A DNA stretch of 64,000 bases from Pilaira anomala. Taxonomy: Eukaryota > Mucoromycota > Mucoromycetes > Mucorales > Mucoraceae. The notes beneath the pieces were generated by a model that did not search any database, was not told where the DNA came from, and saw only the letters and a list, made by a program, of their open reading frames with translations. Every line of letters begins with the position of its first letter. Position 1 is the stretch's first letter. Shown here piece by piece: positions 12,362 through 25,629 of this stretch. The translations under genes were made by a program, and so were the position numbers. The stretch is taken from assembly GCA_025716855.1 (NCBI GenBank), contig JAIXMQ010000037.1:62001-126000 (forward strand), written 5' to 3'.

Positions 12362-13753
12362 TCAAACAAGTTGAATTTCAATAGGACCGTAGGGTTCAGT
12401 TTGACTTGGTTGGATCATTTTTTTTGATGCAAGTTCTATAATAAAATATAATAAATACAAGTAACTTTAATTTTATTTTATTTTTGTAACAATGCTTTTT
12501 TTTTTTCCTTACCAAGAGTATAATAAAACAACTGCGATATTCCGGACCTGCTCTTTAATTGGAACAAGTCATCTAATTGAATCTTATTGTTTCCGTCAGG
12601 TAAAAATAATCTCATTTCTCTAAAGTCAGAAGTATAACGGTTTTAATAACCTTTTTAGATCAAAAAGGATATAATTTCTTACTGTAAAATATGCTCGCAT
12701 TGTTTATCATTAGACGATGGACTTGGGTACCCTTCGTCTATTAAATAATTAGGTTAGTATGTTATGGCTAGTTTAAACATAAAGAAAGCGGCTCTAACCA
12801 AATGAAATATAATCGTAATCAACATCATCGGTAATATTGAAGGAATCCTGGATATTTCTTGCATCTGGCCTAATATAGTAAAATCAAAAATATGTACAGC
12901 AGGAATTCCTTTTTATTCTTACAAGTCCATTTCACTCAAATCGAGACTATGCATGTCAGGAGTAATTGTAAGATCTACAAACATCCAATGAGTTGATAGC
13001 AATTAGTTATAGAAAAAAGGGGGTTCTACTCCATGATGCAGAGTGACTTTATTTCCTACCAGAAGAGGAGCGTAAATGAATGCCGCTACCGGAAGATGAG
13101 TAAAAACTTTGACGATGATCTGCACGCCTAGATTTCTCTATATTCTTTCTGGCAAATTCCGTGTTTAGCTAATAAAGTAAGAGAATTTAATAAGTTATTT
13201 TACACAATACTAACTACTTTTTTTTTTTTTTTTCCCTATACATTACTTCGTGGTCTGAAATACCAGGGAAAAAAAATCGATTTCTACTGTCGGTAATAAT
13301 GAAAAATGCTAATTCTTCTCCTACCAAGTTGAAATTGTTCTTTTGGAATGGGTTAAATGCGATAGAAGGAAATCGAAGCCCTTTTTGCAGATTTGTGTTC
13401 TTATCTTGATTAGTTTTTTCTTTGCGAATAATTTTATCTGTACTATAGCATTCCCACGGTATAACCGTGCTTTGGACCTGATCCAACATCATCCTTCTTA
13501 TAGTACGAGGCTTATTTTCGACTGGTGGTGGTACAGATCGTTCCCTGATGAGATCACTATACATGTCAGTACTTACGCTCAATACTTCTTCTGTCTCTTC
13601 TCGAATAAGTGAGGGTAAGTCGTTACGAATAAAATTATTATTATTGTAATGGCCACTCTCAGGTGTTTTTACTAAAGACTATATGAACGAATTATCTTTA
13701 GTCTTTAATAAAATAAAATAAGGGGGAATGGGGATGGGGGTCAAGAAGCTTAA

Positions 13754-13792
<39 letters not shown>

Positions 13793-14974
13793 TCGCTTGA
13801 AGATACCGAATTTGTTACATTGGGAAAATCAAAGATTTCTTCTGCATTATTAAATTCAACCCCGTCATTGGCGTAATCCCTTTTAAAAGAAATAAGCATT
13901 TTAGCCAAGAAAGTAAAAATAAAAACTTACATATCATTATCATGCTGAAATATATCATCATTAGCGCCCATTTCCACGTCATTATCCATAACATGCTGTA
14001 GCTCTTCGTTTATACTGGTGAAGTCAAATGAATGGCGTAATGAGTCAAATCGACGGGGACGACTAAAAATGGTATCCATATTATCTTTTGATGTATTCAT
14101 AAACATTTCAGAAAACTCAAATTCATTTTCTGGTAAGTCGATAGAAATTCTACTATCTGACATTTTTAAAACAGAACATATTTCATGTTCGGTATTAGCT
14201 TCTATATGTGTCCCAAACTATATTATATTATTCTTAATTAGTTTTCTATAAATGTAAAAAGGTTCGTGCTCTGTTTTTCATGTATGTACCAGATCTGAAA
14301 AGGAAGTATCCGATCCTCGAAACTCAACCAAGTCATCGGTATCGTGTAATGTAATTAGATTTTCACTATACGTTTGTATTTATAAAAATAAGCAATGCGT
14401 GTGAGTCAGATGACAACATTTTATTATGTTTTCTACGAATATGTAATTACCGAGTAAAAGGATTTTTAAGATTGATGTTATTAATAATTGCATTGTCCAT
14501 ATAATTCGATTTAAGCTTATTGTATAATTGAATTGAGTCATCTAAATATATAGAGGAATAAGATAAATTGTGGTAATCGCATAGGCGGATGTTTACTGAC
14601 CATATAGAAAGAAAGATTTTTGTCTTACTATCTTTGATACGCCATACAATAATCTGGCTTTCACTTTTAGAGAGATAGGCTCTTCACAGTGATCAACCAA
14701 ATCACTATATGTACAACACACTTAGATATATATGTATTTACTTTACATTTAAAATGGCTTAATATATACCATAGTTTAGGAATATCATAATATAAGACAG
14801 TGTTACGCTTTAATGGCACTCTTTTTATATTGTTTGTATTGGCTGCATTCCTAAAAAGACAAAAAGTATTAAGTTTTTCTATTAACTATTATTTACAACT
14901 TATTCCATTAAAAAGACTTTCCATGCAACTCTTAACATTGCATTTTCACTCTCTTGATCAGAATTGAAATTCAT
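12362..14974 (-). CDS. Cohesin kleisin, Rec8/Rad21 family, with frame break in exon 1
   Basis: Fourteen exons are proposed: 14974-14897, 14850-14770, 14704-14601, 14541-14451, 14365-14290, 14217-13931, 13879-13792, 13657-13247, 13168-13060, 12974-12923, 12869-12799, 12737-12683, 12619-12513, 12435-12362, about 560 aa. The N-terminal kleisin pattern is YYDIPKLCDLVDHCEEP then LKVKARLLYGVSKIVRQKS. The C-terminal winged helix ends SQTEPYGPIEIQLV, the hallmark of Rad21/Rec8. The middle is acidic and disordered, with an IRRMMLDQV block like the conserved region before kleisin cleavage sites. All junction phases agree except in exon 1: LRVAWKVFL and WNKL, expected to be adjacent, are in different frames by one extra base near 14905-14915. 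Short length and divergence favour Rec8 (meiotic) over Rad21, but this is not certain. Exon 8's acceptor (CTGAG) is the weakest other junction. Confidence 0.75.
13755..13790. repeat. (TTA)n microsatellite in a kleisin intron
   Basis: A perfect TTA/TAA trinucleotide run of about 12 units lies within the intron between kleisin exons 7 and 8, next to the donor of exon 7. It is likely length-polymorphic. Confidence 0.9.
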
Positions 14975-15002
14975 GAGAAAGAGAAAAAAAACTATATACT
15001 GA

Positions 15003-16276
15003 TTAATTATCAACATATTGCAATTTTATTAAATCATCTTCGTACAGTGAAGGTGATGATGACGTTGTAGAGGAAATACCAAATGACTTCATTAACAACA
15101 ATTTCTCTTTTTCACTTTTAAGAGCTTGAATCTAAAGAAATTATATTAGATAGATGGTTTTTTTTTTAAAAAAAAAAGTATATGATATCCAAACTTACTT
15201 CTTTATCTAATGCAATTGCTTTTAAATCTAATGTATGGATTGCGGGCAAAACCATATGATCAATTAGGTTTGTAGTTAATTGCCCATAAACACCAGCATT
15301 GTATAAGTCGGTCATGGCATTAGGAAGTGATTTTTGTGGGGTTTCTCCTCTGGCAAATCTAAGATCATATTTAATACAGCTTGTAGACGCAAGATACTCT
15401 TTTCTATGTTCTTCATGTAAATGTTCTGGTAACTTCCAATATAATTCTCGGATATGTCTATTATTTTCTGTCGGTACAATAACCAACGGTATATTCACTT
15501 TACTTGCTTCAGCTATAACTGTACCTTTTTGAGACTGAAAGCATGTAATTTGAGCTTTTTCGGTCTATATATATATATTTGTTAATACATACATGCTTTT
15601 ATATATATATTTAACTTACATTATCAATATTATTATTAAAGCAAGACACAATGATACCAAAAAATCTTTCGTCCATCAATTGTTGCGTTAATTGTGTTCG
15701 CACATCTACACAGATCAATAATTAAAAATGGCATGAAAATAATGCAAGTTTTGATTTTTAAACTTCACATACCAACATGTGATGGTAATACAGTAATGTG
15801 TGGATGGCTATGATACTATAGAATCATTAGATCACATACCTGATGTAAGAATGTGGATTATATTACCCATCCTATCACCATCATCTGTTTTCCAGTTACT
15901 TTACTGTATTCCTCAGCTTCCAAAACTGCCAAATGTAAACTTTCTGGTCCAATTTCTACACGATCCTTACGTTTATCCGATCGGCTTAAAAAAGAAATAT
16001 ATTTTACTTGCGCTATGACTTTTCCCTTATTAAATGGATTGCTGCTAGGTTCAGTCTATTAAGAGTATAAGTTATTTCCATCTTCTGTGTAAATCTTTAT
16101 TTCTTACCTCCCAGTATCCAATCAACATGCCAATGATCTCTTCCTATGGAACAAGATAAAAAAAAATTACTATTTATGCTTTCGAGTTTCACTCTATTAA
16201 TTACGTTTTCAGTAGAGTAGGCATGAGAAAGAATGAGTTGGTATATGTCTGCAGGAAGATTCACTAAACTCAACAT
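15003..16276 (-). CDS. BRCC36-type JAMM/MPN+ deubiquitinase
   Basis: Seven exons: 16276-16205, 16143-16108, 16055-15867, 15815-15773, 15705-15620, 15564-15199, 15131-15003, 306 aa (human BRCC36 is about 316). All phases close. The zinc-metalloprotease motif is intact: catalytic Glu in STENEEIIGMLIG, then GWYHSHPHITVLPSHVDVRT containing the HxH...D ligands. The family-specific block RSDKRKDRVEIGPE is also present, and a C-terminal coiled coil (IQALKSEKEKLLLMKS) matches the dimerisation region. BRCC36 cleaves K63-linked ubiquitin in the animal BRCA1-A and BRISC complexes, and needs a catalytically dead KIAA0157/Abraxas-type partner, which I do not see here. Model yeasts lack it. The stop codon is only 28 nt from the kleisin ATG on the same strand. 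Confidence 0.92.
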
Positions 16277-16893
16277 GTTTGAAAAGAACACTTTTTTATT
16301 TTCTTTATTTTTAAAATCCAGTTATTCAGTCCCCCTTTTTTTTTTTTTTTACAAATCTTAATAAAGGAATTTTTATAGTCATTCAATGACTTTTATAATC
16401 AGTCTTTTTATTTAATCACATGGATAAGAGCTAGCTATCAGCTCTGATTGTTTAAACATAAACTGTAACACATTGATAAGTATTTTTTTAATCTCAAAAA
16501 AAAAAAAAAAAAAATCAGTCAAGTAGGTGATAATACTTTACGAAAAGCGATGACAATAATAATCATATTTTAGTACATATTTTCATATAATTAAGCTTTT
16601 GAAAAGAATAAACGAGAATAGTATGACCTAAACTGACGCATTGACTGTTTTTTTTTCTTCTATAGAGTGCGATCGACTAGAATGAGATAAACATTCTCCT
16701 GCCTAAGAACAAAACAGAAAACAAGGGATCACACGTATACATAGAACCTTTTGGATCTTTGTTAAGAAGGATCAAGAAGGAAAAAAAACAGTCCATCCTA
16801 AAGACTGCTAAAATCGTACTTTGTTTGTTAAACTTTAACAGTTTTTAAAAAAAAAAATGCAAATTTATATTCCCTAAAAAACAAAGTAACCTA
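16277..16893. other. Divergent promoter region between BRCC36 and NTM1
   Basis: This 617-nt spacer separates head-to-head genes, so both promoters should be here. It contains A/T tracts (16335-16350, 16497-16514) and no reading frame of note. Confidence 0.5.
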
Positions 16894-17739
16894 ATGTCAA
16901 CAGCAGTAAGTTAGAGAATTTTGCTGAATTATATATGCTTATTGCAGATAATAGGAAGAGCAATCCCAACTTATGGAAAAACCCGAGTGGTATACAAAGG
17001 CTCAAGATTACTGGAATGGAGTAACACCTACCGTCGATGGTATGTTGGGAGGTTTCGCTATTGTAGATCCAGTCGACGTGAAAGGTTCACTTGCTTTTGT
17101 TGACGAATTTGTACACGGTAAAAAAGGAGCTAACAACGTCATGGTCAAGGAACCTGTCATTACTGACGGTTATGCTTGCGATTGTGGAGCAGGAATTGGT
17201 CGCGTTACCAAGAATTTTTTGTTACAAGTTCCTTTTAAGACAGTTGATCTTGTTGAACAAGCACCTTCATTTTGTGAACAAGCCAAGAAAGAATATTTGG
17301 CTAAAGAGATCGAAGAAGGCCGTGTAGGGCAAGTTATTTGTCAGGGACTTCAGGATTTTACACCTGAGGAAGGTAAATATGATTTAATTTGGTGCCAATG
17401 GGTATTGGGACATTTAACAGATGGTAAATATACAGATATATATTTTGGTGTATGTGAGGTTATGAATAACAACTAATTTTGGCATCATTTTTAGAACATT
17501 TCATTGCTTTTTTTAAACGCTGCGCCAAGGGTTTAAAACCTAATGGATTAATTGGTGTTAAAGAAAATAATGCTTCTGGTGAAGCATTAATCGATGATGA
17601 AGATAGTAGTGTAACAAGACCTAATGATGAGTTAAAAAGATTATTTAAAGAAGCAGGATTAACATTAATTAAAGAAGAACTTCAAAGAGGACTTCCTCAA
17701 GGTTTATTTCCAGTTAGAATGTACATGTTGAAAAAATAA
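16894..17739 (+). CDS. Protein alpha-N-terminal methyltransferase (NTM1/NTMT1 family)
   Basis: Three exons: 16894-16905, 16955-17423, 17495-17739, 241 aa. Exon 1 encodes only MSTA; joining it to EEQSQLMEKPEWY is in phase and places a natural start ahead of the first downstream Met at 16973. The SAM-binding motif is DCGAGIGRVTKN, followed by VDLVEQ, and the family signature is WCQWVLGHLTD then KENNASGEALIDDEDSSVTR, matching human NTMT1 and yeast Tae1. These enzymes methylate the alpha-amino group of proteins starting X-Pro-Lys after Met removal, including ribosomal proteins and, in animals, RCC1. The gene converges on the ABC ATPase, with stop codons separated by one base. Confidence 0.93.
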
Positions 17740-17740
17740 A

Positions 17741-18569
17741 TTATTTTTTATTCATTTCTATTGTTGTTGCTGAACTACTTGCATCCCCATCGTCATAGTC
17801 ATTGCTAGTAAAAGAGTTGCTGTGATGTCTTCTCAATGTAAGTGTATGTGTAGCAACCCGTTCTTGTTGTCTTGGATCATGTGTAATCCAAATGCAAGTC
17901 TTGGATTTCAAATATTCTTCAACTAATCGGACTGATTCAGGATCGAGAGCAGAAGTGGGTTCTGTAATAGTGTAGCACTATTAGTTGAGTATATATATAT
18001 AATAATAATAATGATAGAAAGAGATAGTTACCGTCCAATAACAAAACATCAGGGTTTAAAGAAACAGCAATAGCTAATGCAATTCTTTGCATTTCACCAC
18101 CAGATAAATTTGCCCATTTTTCTTCAAAATGGCTTTCAGACAAATTCCATTTCATGCCAATTTCTACTGGATCACCAAACTTTTTGTTCCTTTGACTTGC
18201 ATATTTTTTCACCATATTAAAGAAATCAAGTGGAGTACCTGGATGAACAGAAGGTCTTTGTGGTACATACATAACATGGGACCTCCAAACAGGTACAGTA
18301 TAATCATTTACATCTTTATTAAACAAAGTACAATAGCCTCCATCATAAGGAATAAGTTCCGCAATACATTTCAATAAAGTGGTTTTGCTTAAAAAAAAAA
18401 TAGGATTAGTTTTGTGCTACATTCAAAATAGTATATTTTAAATAGGTTACCCAACTCCACTTGGACCACGGATGGCAAGTGTATTTCCTTTTTCCAAATC
18501 AAAACTAACATCTTTAAATAACCATCTTTCATCAGGTAATTGCATAGATAAATTATGTGCTCGAAACAT
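17741..18569 (-). CDS. Soluble single-domain ABC ATPase (STAR1/FetA-like)
   Basis: Three exons: 18569-18451, 18387-18032, 17961-17741, 231 aa. The whole ATPase is visible: Walker A GPSGVGKTT split by intron 1, Q-loop VPQRP, signature LSGGEMQR, Walker B VLLLDEP split by intron 2, D-loop SALD, H-loop ITHD. There is no membrane domain. The order and length resemble bacterial FetA (YbbL) and plant STAR1, ATPases that pair with a separate membrane permease of the FetB/STAR2 type. No such permease lies in this window, so partner and substrate are unknown. The C-terminal 35 residues are Ser/Asp-rich and non-conserved. The reading frame ends one base from the NTM1 stop on the opposite strand. Confidence 0.85.
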
Positions 18570-18778
18570 ATTTTAAATCAACACTGTAAAAACGAAAAAA
18601 GGAGAGAAAAGAGAGAGAAAAAAAAGGACTTTTGCGTCTTTTTTTTTTTTACAAGAATGGGGATTTCGACACTAAGGAAAATTCGAAAACAATCTGAATT
18701 TGAATTAACGAATCCCTCCCAATATTTCAAAAAGGATTGCCTTTTATGGATAGACAAGAAATAAGTACAATAAATACA

Positions 18779-19120
18779 TCAATCTTTTGTACGCCTCTTT
18801 GTGGCTGCACTTGCAAAGAGATATTTATGTCTGTTTAAGCCAAAACGACAGGGCCAAGAATATTCGTATCCTTTTTGTAAGCCAAGACAATGACATAGCT
18901 CAACCATCAAGAAAGATTTTCTGTACATTGTGTAGCCCTTTTTTCTACAGATGTATTGAATCACGGTACTTTTTTCTTTTTAAATGCCATAAATATAAAT
19001 CAAAGTGCAACAAATATCGATTTTACCTACCATTTCCATCACTTTGAGCTTTTCAACAAATAACCAATTTTCTTCAGAAATAAGCTTAAGACCTATATCA
19101 ATACATTTTTTTGTAATTAT
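18779..19120 (-). CDS. Possible small two-exon gene, unknown function
   Basis: On the minus strand, an ATG near 19119 opens a frame with IGLKLISEENWLFVEKLKVMEM up to a donor (GTAGGT) near 19029. A second open segment ends at 18779 and reads CHCLGLQKGYEYSWPCRFGL then NRHKYLFASAATKRRTKD. Joining at a TTGAG acceptor keeps phase and gives about 72 aa with an amphipathic helix followed by a basic tail. The composition is protein-like, but I do not recognise the family. The acceptor is not certain, since a CAG 35 nt upstream gives the wrong phase. It lies between the starts of the ABC and LAMMER genes, so it could also be a relic. Confidence 0.35.
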
Positions 19121-19343
19121 GATTTTCATCCTACCTGTTTGCTTTTTTCCCTTTTTTTTTTTTAAAAAAAAAAAAGGATTCAATACATCACTTGCTTTAA
19201 AAAAATATATATATATCTTGCAAAAAAAAAAAATAAATAAATAAATAAATAAATAAAAAGTGACTATTTTCTTTTTTCTTCTATTTTTTTTTTCGTTTTG
19301 AGTTTTTCAATTCACAACTTCTTTGAATAAGCATCCGAGTAAA

Positions 19344-21260
<1,917 letters not shown>

Positions 21261-21404
21261 GAAGAAGAAATATTATCCTCTCAATAAAATATACGTATAT
21301 GTGTATATATTATTTAATAGAAGGGCAATAAAATAAACATATTTCTCTAGTAGTAGTAGTAGTAGTAGTATGTAAATATATATATATATTAGGTGTGTGA
21401 TCAT

Positions 21405-23100
21405 TTATTCATCTAATTCACCCAAATGTTGTGCTAGTTCTAAGTTTTTACCATAAAGTAGCAATACTTCACTTTCTAGTACTTTTATTTTCCCTTCCAA
21501 TTCATGTATACTTGCTTTACTTAATCTTTCGCCATCTTTTAATGCAGTCTGTAAGGCCTTCAATTTTTGTTGTGTGTCCATGGCTTGTTTGACATCTTGT
21601 TCATGTTGTCTATGATAATCTTCTAATTCGACCTCCAATTCAACCATTTTCCCAGCCAACTCACGTATTTCTCTAGTAGTATGAAGTTGAAATGTATCAA
21701 TCTCTTTCTTGTATTGATTTTTTAGAGATTGCTCAACAGCTTCTAAACGTGTATTTAACTCCATTTTCATCTGCTTCTCTTGTTGTGCTTTCATTTGTTC
21801 ATTCTGAGTATAACTCTTTTCTAACTTAAATTTGACCTTTGCTAATTCACCATCGCGCTCTGCTAAGGTTCTTCTTAAGGCTTGTTCCATTTCAGTCGAT
21901 ATTTGTTGACGCTTTTGTACCTCCAACAGTAAAGATAGTTCCGCTACGGACTGCTCGGCTTTTTTAAGCTGTGCTTTTAAAGATTCTGTTTTAGAGACAT
22001 AGGTAGTTATCTGATTCTGATATTCATCTTCCAACTGATCTACTTGAGTCTCAGATTCACGTAATAAACCTTGTAAAGCTAAAATATCGGCATTCCCTTC
22101 ATTTTTTTCAATGTTTTTTAAATCGAATTCAAGACGTTCTGACTTTTCAAAATATCGCTCGCGTTCTGATTTAGCTGTATTTAGTTCTTCCATCATATCT
22201 TCCATCTCGTTACGTACTTCATCTAATAATTGCTCAATTTCAACCTTATCTTGCTCTATCGCTTCACTTTTTTTGATTTGTTCCTGTAGTAACGATTTAT
22301 ATTTCTCTTCAGATTGTGTTACTTTTTGCAATTGCTTTTTGGTTTCTGTATGTTGCTGACTCAAGATTTGAATGTCTTGAACTATCTTCTGATACTTTGC
22401 TGCTGCTACTACTGCTGCTGCTGCTTCCACGTTTTGATGAGCTTGTTTGGACTTGTGTTGCGTTGCACTCTGAATCCAATTATCAATAATCTGAGTCGAA
22501 AAAAGTATTTTATTTTCATTATTTTCCTTTGCCGAAGATCCTATTTCTTCTATTATATCGTATATATATATATATTTATAATAAAAATTAATTATCACAA
22601 TAAAAAAAAAAAAGGTTCTTTACTATTCTTTTACCTTGTGTTGTCATCTTATTATTTTGGGTAACAAGCAATTTCAATTCTTTCAGTGCATCCATTACTG
22701 GACCCAGGGAACTATCTGTGCTACAGTAAGACAACGGCTCGCTCCTGTTATAACCTTTTAAAAATGCATCGATTTGAACAGTCATGCCCTGGACAACTGT
22801 CTCATTGGATTTTCTTCTAGACCTTATTTGCTCTTCTAAATATTCAATACGTTCATGAGCTGCTTTGAGTGTGTTATATTTTGGTGGTGGGAAACTTTGT
22901 CTATGTGTATTAATTCTATTTGGGGTATGACATGAAGCAAATGATGAGAATGAAGAGCGTCTAGATGACGTACTGGTTGTAGGTGAAGAAATGTATGATA
23001 AATCATCTGCTGAATGATAGCCAGAATCAAATGTATGCTGTTTTTTAAAGTATGAAATATGATGAGGGTGTGTATTAATTTCTAGTATATTGGTGGTCAT
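21405..23100 (-). CDS. Coiled-coil protein, unknown function
   Basis: Two exons, 23100-22635 and 22549-21405, 536 aa. Residues 1-155 are Ser/Thr/His-rich with one short coil (AAHERIEYLEEQIRSRRK). From about residue 190 to the end the protein is almost entirely heptad-repeat coiled coil rich in Glu/Gln/Lys/Leu, ending in LELAQHLGELDE. No catalytic or membrane motif is visible. Similar layouts occur in fungal spindle-pole, septin-associated and vesicle-tethering proteins, but coiled coils align by composition, so I name none of them. It converges on the LAMMER kinase, with 144 nt between stop codons. Confidence 0.75.
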
Positions 23101-24345
23101 AGTTAATAATAATAAAAAAATGAAAGAGGAAAAACTGTCATTTAACTTTTTTTTTTTTAAAAAAAAAAAGATTTGTATATTTATATTAGGGAGTAGTTAC
23201 ACAATATTCGGAAAAACTCAATTGTATTATAAGCTATGAGACGACGATGATGATATGCAAGTGTAACACACATTAATGTTATATTTATTATAAAACAACT
23301 TTACAAAATACAGGTTTATAATTGAATTGCAATGTCTTTTATGGGAGGTGCAATTTTATTGATTGAAGTTTTCCACGCTATCAACATATTGCATGCATTA
23401 AGAAGATCTTCAGAGTTCTGCGTTAATCTCATAAAGTACGATCTTTACTATATATCTACCTCCTATCAATTTTTTTTTTAAAATGAAATTTTTATCAAGT
23501 CAATGTACTAAAAAGATAACATAGCAGATTGAAGAATTCTGGAGATAGTTAGTTAACTTTTCAAACAGAAAAAAGTAAACATCACCCACCTCGATTTCTT
23601 AATAAAGAAAATTTCCCAAATCACTTAGTTCTCTTTTGGAAAAATACGGGACCTCTATTACAGTAGCAAAGCTCCTACGCTACGCTACCTTAATTAGTTT
23701 TTTACTATGGCCAAGGTTTTTTTTTTTTCTTAGAGTGGGAAAAATATTCCAGCCAATCAAATCTTCTAAAAAAAGTCGAAAAAGTTCAAAAATCATAAAT
23801 GTAGATATTATCTTTAATCATAATGTTAAATAGTTAACTCAGTATTTTCTCGACTTTTGTAGCAAATTGTAAGTTCTATGACCAAATACACACACACTTT
23901 ATATGTTTGAGATCCACTGAGCCAAAAAAGGAAGCATTTATATTGTGGATTTGATAAACTTTTAGGAATAAAACATTGATAAATACAAACTACTTGATTC
24001 TTTTTTAGCTATATATTGCAAAATATCTTTTTTTTTTAAAAAATCTCAATCCTTAAAGGTCTTCTTAAACCGAGAAACATTGTTTTTAGTTGCATATACT
24101 TAATAATTTTGAAAAGGAGGACTTCTTTCTCAACAAAGAAACGGCTCCAAAGTGTTTGCTCGAAAGATGCATTTTTAATTTAAAAATTCTCTTTTCTCGT
24201 TGGTGGATGTGTGATTATGGAAACATTCCTTTTTTTTTTTTTTACATCCAGCGAAAATTTTCATAAATTAAACAGCCCAGGTAGTAGAAAAAAGGGGTAT
24301 TTCTTCTTCTTTTATTTCAAAATAAACTTTAAATAAAAAAAAAAC
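23101..24345. other. Intergenic, divergent promoter region
   Basis: About 1.2 kb between the coiled-coil gene and Rtf2, transcribed away from each other. It is AT-rich with short homopolymers. A 65-codon open frame at 23636-23833 is AT-driven and has no neighbours or motifs, so I do not call it. Confidence 0.5.
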
Positions 24346-25359
24346 ATGGGAAACGACGGAGGATCTATTCCTAGAAGAATCGAACTTGTAAAAGAAAAGC
24401 CAAAAGATGTTAAACTTAATCCAGAGCTTGAAAGAGCTGCTGCTTGGTTACATTGTGCTTTATCAAAGGTACTTATTTATTTTTTTTTAATCCATTACGA
24501 TCTAAGAAAAAAAAAAAAAACAAAACTAATCAATTTCTTTAGTTACCTCTTGAATTACCTGTAGTTTCTTGTGGACTAGGAAAACTATACAATCAAGATG
24601 CTATTATAGAATACCTTCTAGATCCAAAAGTTTATGGTGACGGCGATAAGATCTGTAGCCATATCAAAACTTTAAAAGATACCGTCAAACTCAACTTAAC
24701 ACCTAATCCTGCATATAACGAAAAGGAATCCAACGCAGATTCAACTACAATGGGTAACTTGGAAAGAAATGCCAAGAGTAAGTTCATTTGTCCTATTTCG
24801 ATGAAGGAAATGAACGGTAAACATCGTTTTGTTTATTTGGATACCTGTGGTTGCGTATTTGCAGAGCAAGCATTAAAGGAAATTCCTAGTAAAGAGTGTG
24901 TTACTGTAAGTAATCCAAGCATTTCATTTTTTTTTTTTTTTTTTTTGAAAAACGATACTAATTACTTTATATATTTAGTGTGGCAAACCTTTTGATAATA
25001 GTAATATTATTGTGATCAATCCTACTAAAGAGGAACTAGATGGTATGAGAAAAGTAATGGAGGAAAAGAGAGCGAAAGCCAAAGCGGATAGAAAATCAAA
25101 GAAAGCAGAGGATAAAAAGAATGGAGTAGTATCGAGCGAAAAAAAGAGAAAACGATCTAATTCACCTGATAAATCTGTCAAAAAGACATCTTCTATTCAA
25201 TCTTCTGCTGCTGCTGCTGTTATGGACAAAGTCGCTCAGGAATTAGCTGAAAAGAACAAGAAGAATCCACTTTCTTCTGTTGTGAAATCAATCTATGGTG
25301 ATAAGAACAAAAAAGAAACTGGAAATTATCTTACAAAAGGCACTTTTAATCGTTATTAA
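24346..25359 (+). CDS. Replication termination factor 2 (Rtf2)
   Basis: Three exons: 24346-24468, 24543-24905, 24979-25359, 288 aa. The start MGNDGGSIPRRIELV is the canonical Rtf2 N-terminus. WLHCALSKLPLELPVVSCGLG and LYNQDAIIEYLL follow. A C2HC2-type RING-like domain is next: FICPISMKEMNGKHRFVYLD, TCGCVFAEQAL, and VTCGKPF. The C-terminal third is Lys/Ala/Ser-rich and basic (KRKRSNSPDKS), ending GTFNRY as in the family. Rtf2 stabilises forks at programmed barriers in fission yeast and has roles in splicing and fork restart elsewhere. The intron inside the Cys pair splits ECVT from CGK and restores the fold only when spliced. Confidence 0.93.
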
Positions 25360-25629
25360 TCTAGTAATAAAAAAAATGTACATAGCACAAAGAAATAATT
25401 AAACTTTGTTGAATAATACCGTAAAAGATGTCTTGTTTTTAAACCGTCTATCTTTATAGTCTTTTATAGTTATTATAGAATCGGCTATGAGCCAAAATCA
25501 TCCCTAAATAATTAAAAGATGATACTGTTTACTTATTCAGTTACTAATATTTTGATCGTATTTCGTAGTAATAATGTTTATAACATGCGAGCCAAAAAAA
25601 TAAAAAATAAAAAATAAAAAATAAACATG
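25360..25629. other. 3' flank of Rtf2
   Basis: AT-rich spacer before the dispersed repeat, with AAAAATA repeats at about 25597-25625. Nothing else is visible. Confidence 0.4.

Noticed and set aside
16921..17103. Alternative frame at the NTM1 start
   Set aside because: It reads through the first intron in the wrong frame; the spliced MSTA-EEQSQL join fits the family N-terminus.
18787..19047. Plus-strand 86-codon open frame
   Set aside because: It overlaps the minus-strand segments that have better composition; its own product is Phe/Cys/Ser-rich with no motif, as expected for an antisense shadow.
23636..23833. 65-codon frame upstream of Rtf2
   Set aside because: AT-driven composition, no motif, no splice partners; not distinguishable from chance.
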